Shown here in pieces: positions 1 to 9,604 of a stretch of DNA of 64,000 nt (the first letter of the stretch is position 1; every line of letters begins with the position of its first letter). The position numbers and the translations under genes were made by a program. Origin of the DNA: Bartonella sp. WD16.2 (GTDB lineage: Bacteria > Pseudomonadota > Alphaproteobacteria > Rhizobiales > Rhizobiaceae); contig NZ_CP019781.1 of NCBI RefSeq assembly GCF_002022505.1, positions 1 to 64,000 on the forward strand. Reading direction: 5' to 3'. The notes below the pieces were generated by a model. That model saw only the letters and a list, made by a program, of their open reading frames with translations. It had not been told where the DNA came from and did not search any database.

Positions 1-636
1 TTATTTTTTTTAGGCAGATGCTTTTTTAAAAAAAGCTATACAGTGGTTATTATTATTTAAAAATAGAATAAATTATAATATTAAGATAGTTATCCACAAG
101 CCTTGTGGATTGTGATAGAGTCTTTTCTTGTCAAGCTTTTTTTATTTTTTTTTAATGAGTGAAATTTTTATATTAGTAGTAAATTTTTCGTAAAGAAAAA
201 GTGAGTTGAATCAATGAACTTTCTTATTTGTTTTTTACGGTTGCAAAATTATTGCGGATTTTAATGGTCTTTTGATTTTATTTTGGCCTCTTGCATTTTA
301 CCTCTTCTGTTTTGTATGGTCTTTAATAGAAACTGAAAATGCGCAAGGTTTACATCAGCTAGATGCTATAGTGTGTTAAATGAAGAATGCTTTAGCTTAA
401 GCGAGTTTTCGGGTGAGCTTTTTGGTTTCTTTATTGATATGTTTTGTCATTTTGAAGAGCATATCGTACAATCAGTAAAGGATAAATCTTATTGGTCATC
501 TTTGTTAGTCGGGTTGTAATAAGGCTATCTTAGGGGAGGGTGAATTATCTCATTTGGGGAAAGGAGCACTTGCCTTGGCTAAGTAGATATTTAGCTGTTT
601 GGCAGGACAAGATTGTAGTTTTTATCGGAATAAAAG
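1..636. other. Gene-free A/T-rich region upstream of dnaA, possible oriC
   Basis: I see no credible gene in these 636 bases. The first 90 bases are almost entirely A and T, and a pair of inverted DnaA boxes follows at 90-112. Another T-rich stretch runs from about 121 to 180. DnaA boxes next to an easily unwound A/T-rich tract fit either a replication origin or a dnaA autoregulatory region. In several alphaproteobacteria the origin lies elsewhere (for example near hemE), so the oriC call is an inference. The rpsT gene often found before dnaA in Rhizobiales is not seen here. Confidence 0.4.
90..112. promoter_or_regulatory. Inverted pair of DnaA boxes
   Basis: TTATCCACA at 90-98 is a perfect consensus DnaA box. 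On the other strand, 104-112 reads CAATCCACA, a 7 of 9 match. Together they form an inverted repeat with 9-base arms (92-100 and 102-110) around one base. The site is about 525 bases before the dnaA start. It may serve origin function or autoregulation. Single perfect boxes also occur inside coding sequence in this window, so the paired arrangement is the stronger argument. Confidence 0.55.
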
Positions 637-2211
637 ATGGTGGATAAATTGAGTTCTAGAGCTAATTCCTTGAAAAGGGTTTCGGTGGATGTCCTGTCGA
701 CAGAAAGAGTAATAAATCAAATGACGAATATAAATGAAATGGGTGGTACAAATACTCTTGGAGAGCGTCCAGTTATTTCAGAAGAGGAAGGTGCAGCTGC
801 TTTTGCACGTGTGATGGCGCAATTAAAAGTGCGGGTTGGTGTTGAGGCTTATACCAGTTGGTTTGGTCGTTTGAAGCTTTCCGAGTATAATCGTAATCTT
901 GTGAAGCTTTCTGTTCCTACAGCATTTTTGCGTTCATGGATTAATAATCATTACGGTTCTCTTTTAACCAGTTTATGGCAACAAGAAAATTCGGCGATTC
1001 TTCGAGTTGAAGTTATTGTTCGTGATTTAAAGCGCGTTTCAAAAAGTGGAGTATGCAAAACAAATGGAGGCTCTGTTATTGCAGTTCCTGAGGAGCAGAA
1101 TACTTCATCTTTAGCTGAGAGTTATGTGGAGCATTCAGTCAAGAATTCTCAAGCAGGGATCTTTGGTTCGCCACTTGATTCGCGTTATACTTTTGAGAAT
1201 TTTGTTGAGGGGGCTTCAAATCGTGTTGCTTTGGCTGCAGCGCGTTCAATTGCAGAGGGGCATAAAAGTGCGTTGCGGTTTAACCCTCTTTTTATTCATG
1301 CATCAGTTGGTTTGGGAAAAACGCATTTGCTTCAAGCTATTGCGGCGGCTGCTTTGAAGCGTTTAACGCCTGCGCGGGTTATTTATTTGACTGCTGAATA
1401 TTTTATGTGGCGTTTTGCGACAGCTATTCGTGATAATAATGCTCTTTCTTTTAAAGAACAGCTTCGCGATATTGATCTTTTAATTATTGATGATATGCAA
1501 TTTTTACAAGGTAAATCGATTCAACACGAATTTTGCCATTTGCTCAACATGTTACTTGATAGTGCAAAACAGGTTATTGTAGCTGCAGATCGTCCACCAG
1601 CGGAATTGGAATCACTTGATCTTCGGGTTCGATCTCGTCTTCAAGGGGGGGTTGCTCTTGAAATTGAGGCGCCAGATTATGAGATGCGCTTAAAAATGTT
1701 GCAGCAACGATTGAGGGTAGCTCGACAAGATGATAGTGCAATTGAAATTTCTAATGATATTTTAGAGTATATTGCTAAAACAATTTTAGGATCAGGGCGC
1801 GATATTGAAGGGGCATTTAATCAGCTTTTGTTTCGTCAATCTTTTGAATCTGATTTGTCTTTAGAGCGTGTTGATGAATTATTAGGTCATTTGACACGTT
1901 CAGGTGAGCCAAAGCGTATTCGAATTGAGGAAATTCAGCGTACGGTTGCACGCCATTATAACGTTTCTAAGCAGGATTTATTGTCCAATCGTCGAACGCG
2001 TACGGTTGTTAAGCCACGGCAAGTTGCAATGTATTTGGCAAAGGTGTTGACGCCTCGCTCGTTACCTGAAATTGGGCGTCGTTTTGGAGGGCGCGATCAT
2101 ACAACAGTTTTACATGCTGTACGCAAAATTGAAGATTTGATTTATGATGATCAAACTTTAGCTAAAGAACTTGAGTTGCTTAAGCGGTTAATTGGAGAAC
2201 AGGCTGTATAA
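637..2211 (+). CDS. dnaA: Chromosomal replication initiator protein DnaA
   Basis: DnaA binds DnaA boxes as an ATP-dependent oligomer and opens the replication origin. The 524-residue protein has an N-terminal domain at about 50-130, a variable linker, and an AAA+ domain with Walker A GLGKTH near residue 225-230 and Walker B LLIIDD at 281-286. A C-terminal DNA-binding domain carries the signature [11 protein letters not shown] at about 484-494. It starts with ATG; a second in-frame ATG 28 codons in (base 721) would also keep every domain. The N-terminal extension before residue 45 is longer than in E. coli. dnaN and recF follow on the same strand, a classic replication cluster. Confidence 0.97.
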   Translation: MVDKLSSRANSLKRVSVDVLSTERVINQMTNINEMGGTNTLGERPVISEEEGAAAFARVMAQLKVRVGVEAYTSWFGRLKLSEYNRNLVKLSVPTAFLRSWINNHYGSLLTSLWQQENSAILRVEVIVRDLKRVSKSGVCKTNGGSVIAVPEEQNTSSLAESYVEHSVKNSQAGIFGSPLDSRYTFENFVEGASNRVALAAARSIAEGHKSALRFNPLFIHASVGLGKTHLLQAIAAAALKRLTPARVIYLTAEYFMWRFATAIRDNNALSFKEQLRDIDLLIIDDMQFLQGKSIQHEFCHLLNMLLDSAKQVIVAADRPPAELESLDLRVRSRLQGGVALEIEAPDYEMRLKMLQQRLRVARQDDSAIEISNDILEYIAKTILGSGRDIEGAFNQLLFRQSFESDLSLERVDELLGHLTRSGEPKRIRIEEIQRTVARHYNVSKQDLLSNRRTRTVVKPRQVAMYLAKVLTPRSLPEIGRRFGGRDHTTVLHAVRKIEDLIYDDQTLAKELELLKRLIGEQAV

Positions 2212-2405
2212 TATTGATAATTTTTCATTCTATTTGTCAACATATTGGAAAGACCCGATAAGAATAATCGTTTTTGTTTGTGTGATGCCCTATTGCCATT
2301 TTAATAGAGGTTGAATAAACTTTGACTATGATTCTTTAAGTGAATCGAGTGCTTTGATTGAGCGAATTCCTATAGTTATGAAATAAATTATCAACGGGGA
2401 TTTTT

Positions 2406-3527
2406 ATGCACATTACAATTGATCGTAATCAATTTTTAAAGTCTCTTAATCGTGTTCATCGTGTAGTTGAGCGTCGTAATACGATTCCTATTTTGTCAAA
2501 TGTATTGATTACCGTAAGTGGTGATGGTGTGCAATTCAAGGCGACAGATCTTGATCTTGAAGTTATAGAGTCTTCTTTAGCTAAAGTTGAACAAGAAGGA
2601 GCAATAACTGTTCCAGCGCATTTGCTTTATGACATTGTTCGTAAGCTTTCCAGTGGAAGTGAGATTGTGTTAAAGGTTGATAACGATCAAGCAAATACAA
2701 TGTCTGTTGTTTCTGGTTGTGCTAATTTTCAACTTCAATGTCTTCCTAAAGTAGATTTTCCAGAGTCACTTCCAGGTCAGTTTAGTTGTCGTTTTTCTTT
2801 GTCAGCATCAGATTTGAAGCGCTTATTTGATTGTACGCAATTTGCTATTTCGACTGAAGAAACGCGTTATTATCTTAATGGTATTTATTTTCATGTTGTT
2901 AATGATGGTGTTTTGAAGTTGCGTTTGGTTGCGACTGATGGTCATCGTTTAGCGCAGGTTGATATGGAGGCGCCTTCAGAAATTAAGGATATGCCGGGTG
3001 TTATTATTCCTCGTAAAGCTGTGGGAGAATTGCAGAAACTGCTGGCTGAAGAAGCTGAGGGTGATGTTTCTATAGAACTCTCAGAAACAAAGATTCGTTT
3101 CTCTGTTGGATCTGTGGTTTTGACATCGAAATTAATTGATGGAACATTTCCAGAATATCAACGTGTTATTCCTCTGAACAATGATAAAAAACTAGCTGTC
3201 AACCGACAGGATTTTTCTGCTGCAGTTGATCGTGTTTCAACAATTTCAAGTGATCGTGGTCGTGCGGTAAAATTAACAATCGAAAATGGGCAGTTAAAGC
3301 TTGTGGTTAATAATCCTGATTCTGGAAGTGCAGAAGATCAATTGGTTGCAGATTACACATCTGATCCGCTTGAGATAGGCTTTAATTCACGTTACCTTTT
3401 AGATATTGCTGCGCAACTTTCAAGCGATGAAATGGTTTTTATGCTAGCTGATGCTGGGGCACCGGCACTGATTCGTGAAAGCAATGATGCAGATGCACTT
3501 TATGTGCTGATGCCTATTCGTGTTTAA
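2406..3527 (+). CDS. dnaN: DNA polymerase III beta sliding clamp
   Basis: The beta subunit dimerises into a ring around DNA and tethers polymerase III and other clamp-binding proteins. The 373-residue length matches the family and covers three repeated clamp domains of about 120 residues. The N-terminus (MHITIDRNQFLKSL) and the C-terminal MPIRV are typical. The ATG follows a purine-rich stretch (AACGGGGA). The gene lies 194 bases after dnaA and 12 bases before recF, so dnaN and recF are probably co-transcribed. Confidence 0.97.
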   Translation: MHITIDRNQFLKSLNRVHRVVERRNTIPILSNVLITVSGDGVQFKATDLDLEVIESSLAKVEQEGAITVPAHLLYDIVRKLSSGSEIVLKVDNDQANTMSVVSGCANFQLQCLPKVDFPESLPGQFSCRFSLSASDLKRLFDCTQFAISTEETRYYLNGIYFHVVNDGVLKLRLVATDGHRLAQVDMEAPSEIKDMPGVIIPRKAVGELQKLLAEEAEGDVSIELSETKIRFSVGSVVLTSKLIDGTFPEYQRVIPLNNDKKLAVNRQDFSAAVDRVSTISSDRGRAVKLTIENGQLKLVVNNPDSGSAEDQLVADYTSDPLEIGFNSRYLLDIAAQLSSDEMVFMLADAGAPALIRESNDADALYVLMPIRV

Positions 3528-3539
3528 GGATAATGCGTC

Positions 3540-4712
3540 TTGCAGTGCAGTGCTAGCTGTGTACATAAGGTAATAGTGAGGCAGCTGAAATTAACGCATT
3601 ATCGCAATTATTGCTCTTTCAATATTCATTTGTCAGGCCAGCATGTAGTTTTTACTGGTCATAATGGTGCTGGTAAAACTAATCTTTTAGAGGCTTTGTC
3701 TTTTCTTTCTCCTGGTCGTGGGTTACGGCGTGCGGCTTATTCCGATATTAGTTTTTCTAAGGGTGGAGGGGCTGCATTTGTTGTATTTGCTCGTCTCCAA
3801 TGTGCTCTTTATGGTGAAGTGCATATTGGTACGACTTTAGAGACTGGTGGTAATAGCCGAAAAGTACATATCAATGGTGTGCATGAGTCATGTGATTGTT
3901 TGACAGATTATTGTCATGTGAGTGTGTTGACTCCTTCTATGGATGGGCTTTTTACGGGACCTTCACTTGATCGGCGTCGTTTTTTAGACCGTATGGTTTT
4001 GGCTATTGATTCTTTACATGGTCGGCGTATTGCAGATTATGATAAGGCTATGCGCGCGCGTAATCGTTTGTTTTTAGATGGAAATGAAGACTGTGCTTGG
4101 TTTGATGCTTTAGAAATGCAGATGGCTGGACTTGCAACGGCTATTGCAGCTGCACGGGTTGATGTTATTCGGCTTTTGAATGATATGTCTGAGCAAACAT
4201 CGTCTTATGTACCTTTTCCACGGGCTTTTTTGCAAATTGATGGTTTTTTGGAAAAAGCTCTTAAAACGATATCAGCAATTGAAGTTGAAGAGCAATTTTT
4301 GGAACGATTGCGTCACAATCGCCCGGTAGATTGTGCTGCTAGGCGGACATTAGAAGGACCGCATCGCACAGATTTACAGGTTTTTTATGCGGATAAAAAT
4401 ATAGCTGCAACGTCTTGTTCAACAGGTGAACAGAAAGCTTTATTGACAGGTTTAGTGTTATGTCATGCTCGTTTAACGAGTATGATGTCAAATATGACAC
4501 CTATCCTTCTTCTTGATGAAATGGCTGCTCATCTTGATTCTCGTCGGCGTACTGCTTTATTTGATATTCTTGATGATTTAGGTAGTCAGGCATTTATGAC
4601 GGGAACAGATCGTATTTTATTTGATTCCTTAAAAGGACGAGCAGAGTTTTTTGAAATTGAAGATGGAGTTTTATTGCAGCAAGAACCCTATCCAAAGTTT
4701 TTGATGGGGTGA
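3540..4712 (+). CDS. recF: DNA replication and repair protein RecF
   Basis: RecF is an SMC-like ATPase that helps load RecA at single-stranded gaps through RecFOR. The protein (up to 390 residues) has Walker A GHNGAGKT at about 40-47, an ABC-type signature STGEQKALL and Walker B ILLLDEMAAHLD near the C-terminus. The RGLRRAAY segment after Walker A is typical of alphaproteobacterial RecF. The start is uncertain: TTG at 3540 gives the full frame, while an in-frame GTG at 3576 preceded by AAGG also fits and loses no motif. The gene follows dnaN closely. Confidence 0.95.
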   Translation: MQCSASCVHKVIVRQLKLTHYRNYCSFNIHLSGQHVVFTGHNGAGKTNLLEALSFLSPGRGLRRAAYSDISFSKGGGAAFVVFARLQCALYGEVHIGTTLETGGNSRKVHINGVHESCDCLTDYCHVSVLTPSMDGLFTGPSLDRRRFLDRMVLAIDSLHGRRIADYDKAMRARNRLFLDGNEDCAWFDALEMQMAGLATAIAAARVDVIRLLNDMSEQTSSYVPFPRAFLQIDGFLEKALKTISAIEVEEQFLERLRHNRPVDCAARRTLEGPHRTDLQVFYADKNIAATSCSTGEQKALLTGLVLCHARLTSMMSNMTPILLLDEMAAHLDSRRRTALFDILDDLGSQAFMTGTDRILFDSLKGRAEFFEIEDGVLLQQEPYPKFLMG

Positions 4713-4735
4713 TAATTGAGAGAAAGAGGCTTATT

Positions 4736-5191
4736 GTGTCTGCAATTATAACGGTTTTAAATGGTCCTAATTTAAACTTTCTTGGAAGACGTGAGCCAGA
4801 AATTTATGGCAGTGAAACCTTAGAAGATATTGAAAAGTCTTGTAAGAATTGTGCAATGAATCTTGGAATAACGGTACAATTTCATCAGAGTAATTATGAA
4901 GGACAATTGATTGAGTGGATACAAGAAGCAATTGAAGTAAGTGCTGGATTGATTATTAATCCAGCTGCTTATAGTCATACATCTCTTGCAATTCTTGATG
5001 CATTAAAAATGTTTTCAGGGCTAATAGTAGAAGTTCATTTGTCAAATATTTATCAGCGTGAATCCTTTCGTCACCATTCTTATATTTCTATGGATGCAGA
5101 TGCAATTATTGCCGGGTGTGGGAGTGATGGGTATTTATTTGCGCTTAATTATATTGCCAAGCAGCTAAAATGTGGTATAAAAAAGGCATAA
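4736..5191 (+). CDS. aroQ: Type II 3-dehydroquinate dehydratase
   Basis: This enzyme catalyses the third step of the shikimate pathway, 3-dehydroquinate to 3-dehydroshikimate. Family motifs are LNGPNLNFLG near the N-terminus, RREPEIYG with the catalytic tyrosine, NPAAYSHTS, and EVHLSNIYQRE with the catalytic histidine. I chose the GTG at 4736 because it follows a GAGAGAAAGAGG ribosome-binding stretch and gives 151 residues, the normal length. An upstream GTG at 4709 overlapping the end of recF would add nine residues of no family likeness. The gene may be translationally coupled to recF. Confidence 0.93.
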   Translation: MSAIITVLNGPNLNFLGRREPEIYGSETLEDIEKSCKNCAMNLGITVQFHQSNYEGQLIEWIQEAIEVSAGLIINPAAYSHTSLAILDALKMFSGLIVEVHLSNIYQRESFRHHSYISMDADAIIAGCGSDGYLFALNYIAKQLKCGIKKA

Positions 5192-5320
5192 ATTGGACAA
5201 TATTGATAAGGTGTGTTTAACATTTTTTTAATAATTTGTTTCAAATGAGTAAGACAACTTATAAAATACTATTACTGGTTTTTATGATAATTTATTAATA
5301 CATATAACAGGCAGGTCAAA

Positions 5321-6292
5321 ATGAGAAACTGTTTTGAACAAATTAAGGTGCTTGCCATTTTAGGGGGAGCGTTGCTTTTATCTGGCTGTAAAATGGATGT
5401 CCTTCAACCTGAAGGATATATTGCACGTCAACAGCTTACTTTAATTGTTATATGTGTTCTTGTTATGCTTTGTGTTGTGATTCCAGTGATGATTGCGGTC
5501 GTTCTTTTGGCTGTTAAATATCGTGCATCGAACACAGCGGCAGATTATTTGCCTGATTGGGGGCACTCAAATAAAATTGAAGCTTTTATGTGGGGTATTC
5601 CAATTGTTATTGTTGCGATTTTAGGTTTATTGACGGCCTATTACACTTATAGGCTTGAACCTTCAAATCCACTTCCAGTAGATATTGCCGGTGAGAAGAA
5701 GCCATTGCAGGTTGATGTTGTGGCTCTAGATTGGAAATGGTTATTTATTTATCCTGAATATAGTGTTGCATCGATCAATGAAATTTATGCGCCGGAAGGT
5801 CGCCAAGTATTGTTACAGTTAACATCAGAAAACTCTGTTAATGCATTCTGGGTGCCAAAACTTGGTACAGTTCTTTATGCTATGCCACAGATGAATTCTA
5901 AATTACATTTAGTGGCTGATAAGCAAGGGGTATTTAACGGGAGCTCTGCTAATTATAGTGGTGATGGTTTTTCAGGTATGCGTTTTCAATGGCATTCTGT
6001 GTCTTTAAAGGATTTCGATGATTGGATTGCTAAGGCTCGGGTGAGTGGCCAAAAGCTTGATCGTTCATCTTATCGTCAACTTTCAAATGTACCTCGTATG
6101 GGTGATGTCGTTGCAAAAGAAAAAGATGCTGAAGTGCGTTATTTTGCACCTGTTGAAGAACGGCTTTATTACCGAATTGTTAATAGGTGTGTTGATGAGA
6201 ATACGATATGTAATGAAGACTTAATGAAGCGTGCTGCCGCTCAGACACTTTGGGGTACACTTTGTTCTGTTTTTGATCCGGGTGTTCTTTAA
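5321..6292 (+). CDS. cyoA: Cytochrome o ubiquinol oxidase subunit II
   Basis: CyoA is the membrane-anchored subunit II of the bo3-type quinol oxidase, which reduces oxygen with electrons from ubiquinol and pumps protons. The 323-residue protein starts with a lipoprotein signal ending LLLSGC, predicting a lipidated Cys23. Two membrane spans follow (about 37-60 and 85-108), then a periplasmic cupredoxin-like domain with the WKWLFIYPEY segment. The CuA ligands of cytochrome c oxidases are absent, as expected for a quinol oxidase. It is first in a cyoABCD operon. Confidence 0.96.
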   Translation: MRNCFEQIKVLAILGGALLLSGCKMDVLQPEGYIARQQLTLIVICVLVMLCVVIPVMIAVVLLAVKYRASNTAADYLPDWGHSNKIEAFMWGIPIVIVAILGLLTAYYTYRLEPSNPLPVDIAGEKKPLQVDVVALDWKWLFIYPEYSVASINEIYAPEGRQVLLQLTSENSVNAFWVPKLGTVLYAMPQMNSKLHLVADKQGVFNGSSANYSGDGFSGMRFQWHSVSLKDFDDWIAKARVSGQKLDRSSYRQLSNVPRMGDVVAKEKDAEVRYFAPVEERLYYRIVNRCVDENTICNEDLMKRAAAQTLWGTLCSVFDPGVL

Positions 6293-6308
6293 GAAGGCAT
6301 CAATCGAG

Positions 6309-6336
6309 AAAAAACTCTTTTTTAAAAAGGTTTTTT
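6309..6336 (+). terminator. A/T hairpin between cyoA and cyoB
   Basis: A run AAAAAAC, a short CTTTTT/AAAAAG inner palindrome and GTTTTTT form a nested hairpin ending in a T-run, 17 bases after the cyoA stop. It could act as a partial terminator or RNA-processing site that lowers cyoB relative to cyoA. The stem is nearly all A-U, so its strength is doubtful. Confidence 0.35.
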
Positions 6337-6369
6337 AAAACTAAAATATCATTGGATATGGGGTGAGAA

Positions 6370-8388
6370 ATGTTTGGAAGACTTACGGATCCTACGGCTG
6401 GTGCTTTTCATGCGCTTACACATGAGCCAATTGTTCTTTATACATGTATTGCAATTGTTGTGGTTGGCTTAGTTGCTGTTATTACTTTAACGGCGCTTGG
6501 CTGGTGGGGAATTCTTTGGCGCAATTGGATTACGACAGTTGATCATAAGCGCATTGGTATTATGTATATCATTCTCGGAATTATCATGCTTGTTCGTGGT
6601 TTTGCTGACGCGATTATGATGCGAACACATCAGGCTGTAGCGCTTGGTAATGAAACAGCGGGTTATTTGCCACCTGAGCATTTTGATCAGATTTTCTCGG
6701 CTCATGGTGTTATTATGATTTTCTTCATGGCAACACCAATTTTATTTGGTATTTTTAATTACCTTATACCTCTTCAAATCGGCGCTCGTGATGTCGCGTT
6801 TCCATTTGCAAATAATCTAGGATTTTGGATTACGGTTGCAGCAGCAATACTGCTCAATATATCTCTTGGTGTTGGTAATTTTGGTCGTGGTGGCTGGTTG
6901 ATGTATCCACCTTTCTCAGAGTTACAAAGTAGTCCAGATACAGGTGTCGATTATTATTTGTGGTCACTTCAGCTTTCTGGTATCGCGACGACGATGGGGG
7001 CAATCAATTTTGTTGCAACTATTATTAAAATGCGTGCTCCCGGGATGACGTTAATGAAGATGCCCGTGTTTTGTTGGGGGGCTTTTGTTAGCAATATCCT
7101 TATTTTAGTTATTTATCCTGTCCTAGCTGTAGCGTTTGCATTGTTGGCGGGTGACCGTTATTTAGGTATGAATTTTTTTACCAATGCAGCTGGTGGCAAT
7201 CCAATGGTTTGGATTAATTATGTTTGGATTTTTGGGCACCCTGAAGTTTATGTTTTAGTCATCCCTGCTTTTGGGATTATTTCTGAAATCGTGCCCACTT
7301 TTTCTTCAAAACGCCTTTTTGGGTATAGCTCAATGGTTTGGGCGATTTTGGTTATTTTGATTCTTTCACTTCTTGTTTGGGGGCACCATTTCTTTACAAT
7401 GGGTGGTGGTGAAGCTGTTAATACTTTCTTCGGAGTTGCAACGATGATTATTGCAGTTCCAACGGGTGTTAAGGTCTTTAATTGGTTGCTCACCATGTAT
7501 AAGGGTCGGATTCGCTTTGAGCCTCCTATGCTTTGGTGTATGGGGATGATGTTTACATTTGTTGGTGGTGGGTTGACAGGTGTTTTGATGTCCATTGTGC
7601 CTGCTGATTGGCAGTTTCATAATTCTCTATTTTTGGTGGCTCATTTTCACCATACAATTATTGGGGGTGTTGTCTTTGCTTATTTGGGTGGGTTGGCTTT
7701 TTGGTTTCCAAAAGTTTTTGGTGTTAAACCAAACCGCATGTTAGGTATTGCATCTTTCTGGTGTTGGTTTATTGGTTTTTACATTGCTTTCTTCCCGGTT
7801 TATATACTTGGTTTGATGGGCGTTACGCGTCGTCTCCAACACTATATTGAGCCTAGTTGGCAACCAATGTTTGTTATTGCTGCAGTGGGAGCCTTTATTA
7901 TTCTTCTTGGTATCCTTTGTTTTGTACTGCAAGTTGTTTTGGCAATTTGGTATGGTATCAAGCATAAAGGGCGCTTGCCAGTAACATCAAATGATCCTTG
8001 GGGTGATGCGCGTACGCTTGAATGGTTGGCTTCTTCTCCTCCTCCTTCTTATAATTTTGCAATTATTCCAGAAGTACAGACTGAGGATGCTTATTGGAAT
8101 ATGAAGAAAAACGGTTATCAGCGTCCAACGAGTGGGTTTACAAAAATCCATATGCCGTCAAATACATCAGCTGGAGTTATTGCAGGTTTATTCTCATTAA
8201 TTGTGGGTTTTGCGCTTGTCTGGCATATTTGGTGGCTTGTTGCGATTGGGGTAGTTGGTTTTATTGTAACAATCGTTTACCACTCATTAATGGGCGATCA
8301 CCATGGTTATTATATTCCAGCTGAAGAAGTTCAGAAAACAGAAGATGCCTTCACAGCTGTTCTTAAAGAACAAGGAGTAAAAGCATGA
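6370..8388 (+). CDS. cyoB: Cytochrome o ubiquinol oxidase subunit I
   Basis: CyoB is the catalytic haem-copper subunit carrying haem b, haem o3 and CuB. The 672-residue, highly hydrophobic protein keeps the family histidines: FSAHGVIM (His112 by count), GHPEVYVLVIP, HHFFT and HFHHTIIGG. The quinone-site segment RGFADAIMMR at about 76-85 is nearly identical to that of E. coli CyoB. Length is close to the E. coli protein (663). The gene overlaps cyoC by four bases (ATGA), indicating coupled translation. Confidence 0.98.
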   Translation: MFGRLTDPTAGAFHALTHEPIVLYTCIAIVVVGLVAVITLTALGWWGILWRNWITTVDHKRIGIMYIILGIIMLVRGFADAIMMRTHQAVALGNETAGYLPPEHFDQIFSAHGVIMIFFMATPILFGIFNYLIPLQIGARDVAFPFANNLGFWITVAAAILLNISLGVGNFGRGGWLMYPPFSELQSSPDTGVDYYLWSLQLSGIATTMGAINFVATIIKMRAPGMTLMKMPVFCWGAFVSNILILVIYPVLAVAFALLAGDRYLGMNFFTNAAGGNPMVWINYVWIFGHPEVYVLVIPAFGIISEIVPTFSSKRLFGYSSMVWAILVILILSLLVWGHHFFTMGGGEAVNTFFGVATMIIAVPTGVKVFNWLLTMYKGRIRFEPPMLWCMGMMFTFVGGGLTGVLMSIVPADWQFHNSLFLVAHFHHTIIGGVVFAYLGGLAFWFPKVFGVKPNRMLGIASFWCWFIGFYIAFFPVYILGLMGVTRRLQHYIEPSWQPMFVIAAVGAFIILLGILCFVLQVVLAIWYGIKHKGRLPVTSNDPWGDARTLEWLASSPPPSYNFAIIPEVQTEDAYWNMKKNGYQRPTSGFTKIHMPSNTSAGVIAGLFSLIVGFALVWHIWWLVAIGVVGFIVTIVYHSLMGDHHGYYIPAEEVQKTEDAFTAVLKEQGVKA

Positions 8389-9050
8389 GTGCGGTAACAA
8401 TGAATAACGTTTGCGCGGATGAGCATCACCACGACAATAGTTCGGTAATGATATTTGGATTTTGGATTTATATCCTTTCGGACTTGATCGTATTTGCAAC
8501 GCTTTTTTCAAGTTTTGCTGTATTTTCTGCTTCTTATGGTGGAGGTAGAGCGGGTAGTGAGTTTATTAATTTAAATTTTGTGTTGGTTGAAACAGCTATT
8601 TTGTTGTTGTCATCAATTACTTACGGTTTTGTAATGGTACAAACCCATAAAGGTAATTTGGCTGGCGTACGTTTGTGGATGGCTATAACCTTTGTGCTCG
8701 GATCTTGTTTTATTGGGATGGAAATTTATGAATTTCGTGAACTTTTAAATGAGGTGTATTATTATGATGCTGGTGCTTATGCTGGTGTTGATTTAACAAC
8801 AGGTACCCAGCTTTTTGGACGAGAGGTTCTATCTGCTTATTGGTCAGCATTTTTTGCTTTGGTTGGTACTCACGGTCTCCATGTAAGTGTTGGTCTGCTT
8901 TGGATGATTGTGATGTTTTTTCACCTATGTCGTAGTGGTTTGGATCAGAATAACAGAACACGTTTAACATGCCTTTCAATTTTCTGGCATTTGCTTGATA
9001 TTGTTTGGGTTGGTGTTTTTACTATGGTTTACTTGTTAGGAGCACTGTAA
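8385..9050 (+). CDS. cyoC: Cytochrome o ubiquinol oxidase subunit III
   Basis: CyoC is the non-catalytic subunit III of the bo3 quinol oxidase. The 221-residue protein has five predicted membrane spans and family motifs including FGFWIYILSDL, LVETAILLLSS, LVGTHGLHV and FWHLLDIVWVGVF. The start overlaps the cyoB stop in an ATGA, and the stop TAA shares one base with the cyoD ATG (TAATG), so the three genes are tightly coupled. Confidence 0.97.
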   Translation: MSAVTMNNVCADEHHHDNSSVMIFGFWIYILSDLIVFATLFSSFAVFSASYGGGRAGSEFINLNFVLVETAILLLSSITYGFVMVQTHKGNLAGVRLWMAITFVLGSCFIGMEIYEFRELLNEVYYYDAGAYAGVDLTTGTQLFGREVLSAYWSAFFALVGTHGLHVSVGLLWMIVMFFHLCRSGLDQNNRTRLTCLSIFWHLLDIVWVGVFTMVYLLGAL

Positions 9051-9580
9051 TGAACATGCATGACAAAGCACATAATCCAAGTACTGGCTCTTATTTGGTT
9101 GGTTTTATTCTGGCTGTTTTTTTTACTTTAGGTTCTTTTATTCCTGTAATGTATGGGATGTTGGACAGTTTTGCGGTTAGTACAAAAGTGATTTATCTCA
9201 TTGGTATGGCGCTGATCCAGATTGTTGTACAGATTATTTTCTTTTTACACTTGAATTCTGGTCCAGATGCTAAGTGGAATTGGATAACCCTGTGGTTTGC
9301 GGCTATGTGCGTTTTCATTATTATTGGGGGAACATGGTGGGCTATTTCTCATTTGAATTATAATATGATGGGTGGTTCAGGACGTGTTATTGTGCCAGAA
9401 GTATTAGAAATGAATGTAACTGAGCCGGAAGAATCAACATCAAGTGTACAAGAGCAAGAAGAACCAGTACTAGGTGTACAAGAACCAGTGTTAGATGCAC
9501 AAGAGCAGGAAGAATCGGTGCCAGATGTACAAGAACATGAAGAACCAGATTCGAGAGATTCGTCATTTTTTAATGACTAG
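9050..9580 (+). CDS. cyoD: Cytochrome o ubiquinol oxidase subunit IV with acidic C-terminal tail
   Basis: CyoD is the small subunit IV that helps assemble the CuB site. Three membrane spans lie in about residues 17-105, with GSYLVGFILAVFFTLGSF, a QIVVQIIFFLHL segment and a final WWAISHLNYNMM. I start at the ATG at 9050, which overlaps the cyoC stop; an upstream in-frame start inside cyoC is unlikely. The protein is 176 residues, whereas CyoD is usually about 110-130. The extra roughly 60 residues form a Glu/Val/Pro/Gln-rich tail with repeats of the type VQEQEEPVL, followed by SRDSSFFND. Confidence 0.93.
   Translation: MNMHDKAHNPSTGSYLVGFILAVFFTLGSFIPVMYGMLDSFAVSTKVIYLIGMALIQIVVQIIFFLHLNSGPDAKWNWITLWFAAMCVFIIIGGTWWAISHLNYNMMGGSGRVIVPEVLEMNVTEPEESTSSVQEQEEPVLGVQEPVLDAQEQEESVPDVQEHEEPDSRDSSFFND
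9445..9550 (+). repeat. Degenerate in-frame repeat encoding the CyoD acidic tail
   Basis: Imperfect copies of a unit like GTACAAGAGCAAGAAGAACC, alternating with a shorter GTACAAGAACCAGT unit, run through the 3' part of cyoD. They encode VQEQEEPVLG, VQEPVLD, AQEQEESVPD and VQEHEEPD. Units keep the reading frame, which suggests expansion by slippage under selection for an open frame. Confidence 0.8.
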
Positions 9581-9604
9581 AATGCTTTTATTTTAAGAGA
9601 GAAA

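Noticed and set aside
9005..9049. Upstream in-frame start for cyoD inside cyoC
   Set aside because: The ATG at 9050 overlaps the cyoC stop and gives the normal CyoD N-terminus; the extension only mirrors cyoC coding sequence.
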